This document shows positions 56,717-64,000 of a stretch of 64,000 nucleotides of DNA, piece by piece (positions within the stretch are counted from its first letter, which is position 1; each line of letters opens with the position of its first letter). This DNA is from Micromonospora sp. WMMA1363 (GTDB lineage: Bacteria > Actinomycetota > Actinomycetes > Mycobacteriales > Micromonosporaceae). Made by a program: the position numbers and the translations under genes. The stretch spans positions 2,103,001 through 2,167,000 of the forward strand of contig NZ_JAUALB010000001.1 in the NCBI RefSeq assembly GCF_030345795.1, given 5' to 3'. The notes under the pieces were generated by a model that saw only the letters and a program-made list of their open reading frames with translations, had not been told where the DNA came from and searched no databases.

Positions 56717-58234
56717 GTGACGAACCCGCTACGCGACCCGCAGGATCGGCGGCTGCCGAGGATTCCGGAGCCCTGCGCGCTGGTGATCTTCGGCGTCACC
56801 GGGGACCTGGCCCGCAAGAAGCTGCTACCGGCCGTGTACGACCTCGCGAACCGGGGGCTGCTGCCCCCGGGCTTCGTAGTGCTGGGCTTCGCCCGCCGCG
56901 ACTGGGGCGACGGCGACTTCGAGTCGCTGGCCTACGAGGCGGCGAAGTCGCACGCCCGCACCCCCTGGCGCGAGGAGGTGTGGGCCCGGCTGGCCGGCAA
57001 CATCAAGTTTGTCGGCGGGGCGTTCGACGACGACGACGCCTTCGACCGTCTGGCGGCGACCCTGGATGAGCTGCGACGCACCCACGGCATCCCGGGCAAC
57101 GCGGCGTTCTACTTCTCCATCCCCCCGGCGGCGTTCCCGGTGGTCCTCAAACAGCTCGCCCGGACCGGCATGGCCGACAACGCCAGGTCCGGCGGGTGGC
57201 GTCGGGTCGTGGTGGAGAAGCCGTTCGGCAACGACCTGCCCTCGGCGAAGTCGCTCAACGACCTGGTCGACGACGTCTTCACCCGGCAGGACGTCTTCCG
57301 GATCGACCACTACCTGGGCAAGGAGACGGTCCAGAACATCCTGGCTCTCCGGTTCGCCAACAACCTCTTCGAGCCGTTGTGGAACTCGAAGTACGTCGAC
57401 TCGGTGCAGATCACCATGGCCGAGGACGTCGGCATCGGCACCCGGGCCGCCTTCTACGACTCGGTCGGCACCGCCCGGGACGTGCTTCAGAACCACCTGC
57501 TCCAGTTACTCGCCCTGGTCGCGATGGAGGAGCCGACCAGCTTCGACGCCGACGAGATCCGCGCCGAGAAGCTGAAGGTGCTCAAGGCCATCACGCTGCC
57601 GAGGGACGTCTCCCGGGACACCGTCCGGGGCCAGTACCTGCCTGGCTGGGTCGGCGGCGAGCGCGCCCGCGGTTACCTCGAGGAGGAAGGGGTCCCGGGA
57701 GACTCCACCACCGAGACGTACGTGGCGGTGCAGCTGGGCATCCAGAACCGACGCTGGGCGGGGGTACCGTTCTACATCCGGGCCGGCAAGCGGCTACCCC
57801 GGCGGGTCACCGAGGTGGCCATCATGTTCAAGAAGGCGCCGCACCTGCCGTTCAACCCGGCCGACATGGAGTCGCTCGGCCCCAACCAGCTGGTCATCCG
57901 GGTCCAGCCGGACGAGGGCGTGGTGCTGAAGTTCGGTTCCAAGGTGCCCGGCACCACGATGGAGGTCCGCGACATCGCGATGGACTTCCAGTACGGCGAG
58001 GCGTTCACCGAGTCCAGCCCCGAGGCGTACGAACGGCTGGTGCTGGACGTGCTGATCGGTGACCGGACGCTCTTCCCGGACGCCGCCGAGGTCGAGCAGA
58101 GCTGGGCGGTGGTGGACCCGCTGGAGCTCGCCTGGGCCGGCTCGAAACCGGAGCCGTACCGGGCCGGTGAGTGGGGTCCCCGCGCCGCCGACGAGATGCT
58201 GGCCGGCGACGGCCGGGCCTGGCGGCGGGCGTGA
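56717..58234 (+). CDS. zwf: Glucose-6-phosphate 1-dehydrogenase
   Basis: First oxidative step of the pentose-phosphate pathway, making NADPH. The 505-aa protein has the nucleotide site [15 protein letters not shown] (residues 25-39), the active-site signature [13 protein letters not shown] with the catalytic His, and [15 protein letters not shown] near 355. GTG 56717 has GAGGAGG just upstream. It is followed at 34 nt by opcA, whose product is needed for its activity in actinobacteria. Confidence 0.95.
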   Translation: MTNPLRDPQDRRLPRIPEPCALVIFGVTGDLARKKLLPAVYDLANRGLLPPGFVVLGFARRDWGDGDFESLAYEAAKSHARTPWREEVWARLAGNIKFVGGAFDDDDAFDRLAATLDELRRTHGIPGNAAFYFSIPPAAFPVVLKQLARTGMADNARSGGWRRVVVEKPFGNDLPSAKSLNDLVDDVFTRQDVFRIDHYLGKETVQNILALRFANNLFEPLWNSKYVDSVQITMAEDVGIGTRAAFYDSVGTARDVLQNHLLQLLALVAMEEPTSFDADEIRAEKLKVLKAITLPRDVSRDTVRGQYLPGWVGGERARGYLEEEGVPGDSTTETYVAVQLGIQNRRWAGVPFYIRAGKRLPRRVTEVAIMFKKAPHLPFNPADMESLGPNQLVIRVQPDEGVVLKFGSKVPGTTMEVRDIAMDFQYGEAFTESSPEAYERLVLDVLIGDRTLFPDAAEVEQSWAVVDPLELAWAGSKPEPYRAGEWGPRAADEMLAGDGRAWRRA

Positions 58235-58268
58235 CGAGCCAGCGACACGAACAGACCGGGAGGCTCCT

Positions 58269-59285
58269 GTGATCGGCCTGTGGGACACCACCGGCAACGA
58301 GGTGGTCAAGGCGCTCGCCGCCGAGCGGCGCAGTGCCGGCGGGGTGGCCAGCGGCATGGCGCTCACCCTGATCGTCGTGGTGGACGAGAAGCGGGTCCGG
58401 GACGCCGAGGCGGCGGCGACGATCGCCGCCGCCGCCCACCCGTGCCGGCTGTTGGTCGTCGTTCGCTCGGACGTCGAGCGGGACCGCAACCGGTTGGACG
58501 CGGAGATCGTCGTCGGGGGCCGACTCGGTCCCTGCGAAGCGGTGGTCACCCGGATGTACGGGCGACTGGCCCTGCACGCCGAGTCGGTGGTGATGCCGCT
58601 GCTGGTACCGGACGTCCCGGTGGTGACGTGGTGGCACGGGGACCCGCCGGCGGAGATCGCCACCGACTTCCTCGGCGTGGTCGCCGATCGACGGATCACC
58701 GACGCCGCTCAGGCCACCGACCCGATCGAGGCGCTGCGGCAGCGGGCCCGGGACTACGCCCCCGGCGACACCGACCTGGCATGGACCCGGATCACCCTGT
58801 GGCGCACGCTGGTGGCGGGCGCGTTCGACACCACCGAGGCACGGATCACCGAGGCGACCGTGGTCGCGCCGCGGACCGACCCGACTGCCGCACTGATGCG
58901 GGGCTGGTTGGCCGCCCGGCTCGGGATCGACCCGCAGTGGCAGCACACCGACCAGCACCCGCGGATGCACGAGGTCCAGCTGCGCTGCGCCAACGGCGAC
59001 GAGCTGACGTTGACCCGCGACGACAGCATGGCGATCTTCCGGCGCACCGGCCAGGAGGACCGGCACCTGCCGCTGGTCCGCCGGCCGCTCGGCGACGAAC
59101 TGGCCGAGGAGTTGCGTCGGCTCGACGCCGACCAGGTGTACGCGGAGGCCCTGGGCGCCGCGGCGGGGATCACCGGGCTGGATCAGCGCGCGGCCCGACG
59201 GGTGCACGTCTGGAAGGATCCGGCGGAGGCCCAGCGGGCCGAGGCCGGAATCACCGCGCACACCGCGACCAGCGGGCAGTACTGA
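58269..59285 (+). CDS. opcA: Glucose-6-phosphate dehydrogenase assembly protein OpcA
   Basis: A 338-aa cytosolic protein required for active G6PDH in actinobacteria and cyanobacteria, and redox-sensitive in some. The start IGLWDTTGNEVVKALAAERR and the central VVTWWHGDPPAEIATDFLGV, with DRRITDA after it, are family hallmarks. Three Cys (HPCRLL, GPCEAV, LRCANG) are visible but their redox role is not established here. GTG 58269 has GGGAGG 6 nt upstream. It sits between zwf and pgl. Confidence 0.92.
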   Translation: MIGLWDTTGNEVVKALAAERRSAGGVASGMALTLIVVVDEKRVRDAEAAATIAAAAHPCRLLVVVRSDVERDRNRLDAEIVVGGRLGPCEAVVTRMYGRLALHAESVVMPLLVPDVPVVTWWHGDPPAEIATDFLGVVADRRITDAAQATDPIEALRQRARDYAPGDTDLAWTRITLWRTLVAGAFDTTEARITEATVVAPRTDPTAALMRGWLAARLGIDPQWQHTDQHPRMHEVQLRCANGDELTLTRDDSMAIFRRTGQEDRHLPLVRRPLGDELAEELRRLDADQVYAEALGAAAGITGLDQRAARRVHVWKDPAEAQRAEAGITAHTATSGQY

Positions 59286-59346
59286 AGCCCGGCGACGGGC
59301 ACGATGCGGCACCGGCCAGACGGCCGGAGAAACGAAGGCACACCAG

Positions 59347-60117
59347 ATGAGCGAGGCGAGTGTCGCCGTCCACGCCGACGCTGACCTACTGGCGCAGGCG
59401 GTGGCGGCCCGGCTGCTGGTCCGGCTCCTCGACGCGCAGGCCGAACGAGGCCAGGCGTCGGTGGTGCTGACCGGCGGGCGGGTCGCCACGGCCGTGTACC
59501 GGGCGGTGGCGGCGCTGCCGGCCCGGGACGCGGTCGACTGGTCACGGGTGGACGTCTGGTGGGGCGACGAACGTTTCCTGCCGGCCGGCGATCCGGACCG
59601 CAACGAAACCCAGGCCCGCGCGGCGCTGCTCGACACGGTGCCGCTGGACCCGGCGCGGGTGCATCCGATGCCGGCTGCCGGCGGCCCGGTCGGGGGCGAC
59701 CCCGAGGAGGCCGCCGCCCGCTACGCCGCCGAGCTGGCCCGGGCGGCCCGCCCCGGCACCGCCGCCCTCCCCCACTTCGACGTGCTCCTCCTCGGCGTGG
59801 GCGAAGACGGGCACGTGGCGTCGGTCTTCCCGGAGCACCCGGTGCACTACGAGAGCCGACCGGTCAGCGCTGTCCGGGGCAGCCCGAAGCCGCCGCCGGT
59901 CCGTACCACTCTCACCCTGCCGGCGATCAACACCGCCGAAGAGGTGTGGCTGGTGGCCACCGGCACCGGCAAGGCCCGCGCCGTCGGCATGGCGTTCGCC
60001 GGGGCGGGCCCGGTGCAGCTGCCGGCCGCCGGCGTACAGGGCACCAGTCGTACCCTCTGGCTGCTGGACCGGGGGGCGGCGGCCGACGTGCCGGCCCGCT
60101 TCCGCAGCCTGCGCTGA
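59347..60117 (+). CDS. pgl: 6-phosphogluconolactonase
   Basis: Hydrolyses 6-phosphogluconolactone, the product of Zwf. The 256-aa NagB-fold protein has VVLTGGRVATAVYRAVAALP (sugar-phosphate loop), VDVWWGDERFLPAGDPDRNE (active-site region) and DVLLLGVGEDGHVASVFPEH with the catalytic His. ATG 59347 is 61 nt after opcA. It ends the operon, and a stem-loop follows before the convergent secG. Confidence 0.94.
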   Translation: MSEASVAVHADADLLAQAVAARLLVRLLDAQAERGQASVVLTGGRVATAVYRAVAALPARDAVDWSRVDVWWGDERFLPAGDPDRNETQARAALLDTVPLDPARVHPMPAAGGPVGGDPEEAAARYAAELARAARPGTAALPHFDVLLLGVGEDGHVASVFPEHPVHYESRPVSAVRGSPKPPPVRTTLTLPAINTAEEVWLVATGTGKARAVGMAFAGAGPVQLPAAGVQGTSRTLWLLDRGAAADVPARFRSLR

Positions 60118-60286
60118 GTGACTGGCGGCAGGTCCCCGTGTTCGAGGTCCCTCGTTGAGGCCTTGGCGTCAACCACCGGACCATTCCGAACAGCGGCTCG
60201 GCCGGCGGCTGGTGAACGCTCGGCGGGCGGGGTGGACCACCGTCGAGTGGCGGCCGGGCGACGCGGTACAGCGGCCCGAACACACA

Positions 60287-60317
60287 GCGCGCGGCCCGTC
60301 GGGGACGGACCGCGCGC
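60287..60317. terminator. Convergent terminator between pgl and secG
   Basis: GCGCGCGGCCCGTC (60287-60300) pairs with GACGGACCGCGCGC (60304-60317) with one mismatch and a 3-nt loop. It can end the pgl operon on one strand and the gap-pgk-tpiA-secG operon on the other. The rest of 60118-60344 holds no gene I can support. Confidence 0.7.
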
Positions 60318-60344
60318 AGATCGTACGACTCGGCGGGGGCTCGC

Positions 60345-60608
60345 TCAGACGACGCCGCTGGCCTGCTGGAGACGCAGCCAGAGCCCGAGCCCGACGATGC
60401 AGGCGAACCAGACGATGCCCACCAGCACGGTGTAGCGGTCAAGGTTCTTCTCGGCGACCGACGACCCGGCCAGGCTTGAGCTGACGCCACCGCCGAACAT
60501 GCTGGACAGCCCGCCGCCCTTACCACGGTGCAGCAGGATCAGCAGGGTGAGCATGACGCTCGTGATGACCAGCAACACGATCAACGTGTATGCGAACCAG
60601 ATCGGCAT
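60345..60608 (-). CDS. secG: Preprotein translocase subunit SecG
   Basis: Small subunit of the SecYEG channel. The 87-aa protein has two helices (residues 5-25 and 60-80) with the conserved loop LLHRGKGGGLSSMFGGGVSS and AEKNLDRYTV between. ATG 60608. The position after tpiA is the usual one in actinobacteria. Confidence 0.92.
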   Translation of the reverse strand: MPIWFAYTLIVLLVITSVMLTLLILLHRGKGGGLSSMFGGGVSSSLAGSSVAEKNLDRYTVLVGIVWFACIVGLGLWLRLQQASGVV

Positions 60609-60703
60609 GGCTGGGGACAGTCCTCTCGTTGCGATCCTCGCCCGGGCAGATCGGGCACGGTGGCGCCGGTCGGCGGACGGGCGGACTCAAGGATAGCGAG
60701 CGA

Positions 60704-61495
60704 TCAGCGGGCGATGTGCTCCGGGAACCGACAGATCTTGGCGAACTCCTCGGCGTCCAGGCTGGCGCCGCCGACCAGGGCCCCGTCCACGTCCGGCTGG
60801 GCCATGATCGCCGCCACGTTCGACGACTTGACCGACCCGCCGTAGAGGATCCGGACCTGGTCCGCGGTCTCCCGACCGAAGTTCTCGGCCAGCCGCTGGC
60901 GGACCGCCCCGCACACCTCCTGGGCGTCCTCCGGCGTGGCCGTCTTGCCGGTGCCGATCGCCCAGACCGGCTCGTACGCGACGACCACCCTGATCACCTG
61001 CTCGGCGGAGAGCCCCCTGAGGGCGCCGTCGAGCTGGTCGCCGCAGTGGGCCACGTGGGTGCCCTGCTCGCGCACGTCCACCCCCTCCCCCACGCAGAGG
61101 ATCGGGATGAGCCCATGGGTCAGCGCCGCCCGCACCTTCGCGTTGACAACCGCGTCGTCCTCGTGGTGGTACGCCCGCCGCTCGGAGTGGCCGACCGTTA
61201 CGTAGGTGCAGCCCAGCTTCGCCAGCATCGGGCCGGAGATGTCCCCGGTGTAGGCGCCCGACGGGTACGGCGACAGGTCCTGCGCGCCGTACCCGATGAG
61301 CAGCCGGTCGCCGTCCACGGCGGTCTGCACCGTCCGCACATCGGTGAACGGCGGCAGCACCACCGTCTCGACGTCCGTGAGCTGCTTCTCGGTGAGGCTC
61401 GCGGCGAGCTTCTGCACCAGCAGGTTCGCCTCGAGGTGGTTGAGGTTCATCTTCCAGTTGCCGGCCATCAACGGCCGACGCGTGGTACTCGCCAT
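60704..61495 (-). CDS. tpiA: Triosephosphate isomerase
   Basis: Interconverts DHAP and glyceraldehyde-3-phosphate. The 263-aa TIM barrel has the substrate Asn-Lys in [10 protein letters not shown], the catalytic His in [13 protein letters not shown] and the catalytic Glu in [16 protein letters not shown], with [12 protein letters not shown] at the phosphate site. ATG 61495 directly abuts the pgk stop codon with no spacer, so translation is probably coupled. Confidence 0.96.
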   Translation of the reverse strand: MASTTRRPLMAGNWKMNLNHLEANLLVQKLAASLTEKQLTDVETVVLPPFTDVRTVQTAVDGDRLLIGYGAQDLSPYPSGAYTGDISGPMLAKLGCTYVTVGHSERRAYHHEDDAVVNAKVRAALTHGLIPILCVGEGVDVREQGTHVAHCGDQLDGALRGLSAEQVIRVVVAYEPVWAIGTGKTATPEDAQEVCGAVRQRLAENFGRETADQVRILYGGSVKSSNVAAIMAQPDVDGALVGGASLDAEEFAKICRFPEHIAR

Positions 61496-62695
61496 TCAGT
61501 TCTCCAGGGCCGCGATGCCGGGGAGGGTCTTGCCCTCCAGGTATTCCAGCGAGGCGCCACCGCCGGTGGAAATGTGCCCGAAGGACGACTCGTCCAGCCC
61601 GAGCACCCGCACAGCCGCGGCGGAGTCACCGCCGCCGACGACGGAGAACGCGTCGGCCTTGGTGATCGCCTCGGCGACGCCCCGGGTGCCGCCCGCGAAC
61701 GCCGGCATCTCGAACACACCCATCGGGCCATTCCAGAAGATGGTCTTCGCCTGCGACAGGACGGCGGCGAAGCCGGCCACCGTCTCCGGGCCGATGTCCA
61801 GGCCCAGCCGGTGGCTCGGGATGCCGTCCGCGCGCACGGTGTCGTGCGCGGCGTCCGGCGCGAAGGCGTCGGCGGCCACCACGTCCACCGGGAGCAGGAT
61901 CTTGCCGGGGGCGCCCTCCATGAGGTTGCGGCACGTCTCGACCATCTCCTTCTCCAGCAGCGAGGTGCCCACCTCGTGGCCCTGCGCCCTGAGGAAGGTG
62001 AAGCACATACCCCCGCCGATCAGCAGTCGGTCGACCGTCGGCAGCAGGGCCTCGATCACCGCCAGCTTGTCGGAGACCTTGGAGCCGCCGAGCACCACCA
62101 CGTACGGCCGTTCCGGGTTCCCGGTGAGCGTGGACAGCACCTCCACCTCACGCAACACCAGCCGGCCGGCCACGTGCGGCAGCCGCGCCGGCACGTCGTA
62201 CACGCTGGCGTGCTTGCGGTGCACGGCCCCGAACGCGTCGTCGACGTACGCGTCGGCGAGCGCGGCGAGCTGGTCGGCGAACGCCCCCCGCTCGGCCTCC
62301 TCCTTGCTGGTCTCACCGGCGTTGAAGCGCAGATTCTCGAGGACGGCAACCTGGCCGTCGGCCAAGGCGTCCACGGTGGACCGGGCCGAGTCGCCCACGG
62401 TGTCCTCGGCGAACCGGACCTCGGCGCCGAGTAGCTCACCGAGCCGCCCGGCCACCGGGCGGAGGCTGAACGCCGGGTCCGGTGCGCCCTTCGGTCGACC
62501 CAGGTGCGAGCAGACGATCACCTTGGCGCCGGCCTCGACCAAGGCGCCGAGGGTCGGCAGGACGGCCCGGATCCGGCCGTCGTCGGTGATGTCACCGGTC
62601 TGCTTGTCGAGCGGGACGTTCAGGTCGGCGCGCACCAGCACACGCCGGCCCGACACCCCCTCGACGAGCAGATCGTCGACGGTGCGGATGCTCAC
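61496..62695 (-). CDS. pgk: Phosphoglycerate kinase
   Basis: Makes ATP from 1,3-bisphosphoglycerate. The 399-aa protein has [20 protein letters not shown] (N-terminal substrate loop), SHLGRPKG, the hinge region and [20 protein letters not shown] at the nucleotide end, with [20 protein letters not shown]. Start at 62695 ([10 protein letters not shown]). It lies 52 bp after gap, a gap that holds a REP-like repeat copy. Confidence 0.96.
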   Translation of the reverse strand: MSIRTVDDLLVEGVSGRRVLVRADLNVPLDKQTGDITDDGRIRAVLPTLGALVEAGAKVIVCSHLGRPKGAPDPAFSLRPVAGRLGELLGAEVRFAEDTVGDSARSTVDALADGQVAVLENLRFNAGETSKEEAERGAFADQLAALADAYVDDAFGAVHRKHASVYDVPARLPHVAGRLVLREVEVLSTLTGNPERPYVVVLGGSKVSDKLAVIEALLPTVDRLLIGGGMCFTFLRAQGHEVGTSLLEKEMVETCRNLMEGAPGKILLPVDVVAADAFAPDAAHDTVRADGIPSHRLGLDIGPETVAGFAAVLSQAKTIFWNGPMGVFEMPAFAGGTRGVAEAITKADAFSVVGGGDSAAAVRVLGLDESSFGHISTGGGASLEYLEGKTLPGIAALEN

Positions 62696-62710
62696 CGCGC
62701 CAGCCCTCCG

Positions 62711-63845
<1,135 letters not shown>

Positions 63846-63944
63846 TCATCTCGGCCGCCCCGCCGCGGTCTTCACGGACCTGACCGCCCGAGGCGGTGAG
63901 CACGACGAGGAGTGCCGGTGCCGGCCCCCTTGCCGTACGCAGCG

Positions 63945-63950
63945 ACCATA
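63945..63950 (-). promoter_or_regulatory. Possible gap operon -10 box
   Basis: TATGGT on the minus strand about 190 nt before the gap start. It is the only clear TAnnnT box in the 248-bp region to the window end, where no other gene is seen. The long leader makes the call tentative. Confidence 0.3.
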
Positions 63951-64000
63951 TCCGAGCGCGTGGGGTCGTGCTGCGGCGGGTGGTGATCCCGGCCGCGTCG

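Noticed and set aside
60155..60484. Plus-strand frame with NARRAGWTTVEWRPGD between pgl and secG
   Set aside because: It crosses the terminator hairpin and overlaps secG; no start signal.

Overview
The window is about 64 kb of very GC-rich DNA with GTG starts, 4-bp ATGA/GTGA gene overlaps and many leaderless promoters. This points to an actinobacterium. The gene content (an fabG-fabI-hemH cluster, a SufR-led suf operon, the tkt-tal-pgi-zwf-opcA-pgl and gap-pgk-tpiA-secG blocks, an AcnR-type aconitase repressor and mycothiol-type DinB proteins) fits Micromonosporaceae best, something like Micromonospora or Salinispora. That assignment is by gene recognition, not by a database search.

Layout. 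1-1.9 kb: hemH (cut by the window edge), fabI and fabG, a heme and fatty-acid cluster. 2-5.2 kb: an HAD phosphatase, a DHA2-type exporter and a leader region with two very small ORFs. 5.2-8.5 kb: a VWA / DUF58 / MoxR operon preceded by a 17-bp tandem array. 8.6-12.6 kb: a Cys-containing small protein, two PH-domain membrane proteins, a thioesterase and a metallo-hydrolase. 12.8-19 kb: a Bcr/CflA exporter, a PfkB sugar kinase, asparagine synthase and an Xaa-Pro aminopeptidase. 19-22 kb: a secreted beta-helix protein preceded by a decayed copy of its own leader and signal peptide. 22-31.8 kb: a papain-fold candidate, a VOC protein, aconitase (frameshifted), a RIO kinase, AcnR, an SDR and a Mug glycosylase. 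31.8-38 kb: an ABC exporter, an enoyl-CoA hydratase, a small HTH protein, an ABC-F protein and an acVLRF1 release factor. 38-40.7 kb: an ECF sigma factor, a MDMPI/DinB protein and a secreted RTX-repeat protein.

40.8-47.8 kb is the complete suf Fe-S assembly operon (sufR-B-D-Rieske-C-S-U-T, all on the minus strand). Divergent from it is ctaA (heme A synthase); ctaB (heme O synthase) lies 2.6 kb further on. 51.7-60.1 kb is the pentose-phosphate operon tkt-tal-pgi-zwf-opcA-pgl. It converges on gap-pgk-tpiA-secG at 60.3-63.8 kb. Together these genes cover NADPH and pentose supply, lower glycolysis, the first steps of the TCA cycle, Fe-S cluster supply (needed by aconitase) and heme A supply for the cytochrome oxidase.

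The most notable observations are: (1) two near-identical palindromic sites, one before acnA and one before acnR, each touching a putative -35 box; (2) single-base deletions that break hemH and acnA, most likely sequence errors; (3) a duplicated and decayed 5' end ahead of the beta-helix gene; (4) an unusual Shine-Dalgarno hairpin with its start codon in the loop at 4.8 kb; (5) a REP-like repeat that has become coding sequence at the 3' end of sufD; (6) a perfect 30-bp palindrome plus an 8-bp tandem array right before an SDR gene. No tRNA, rRNA, CRISPR array, insertion sequence or integrase was recognised.
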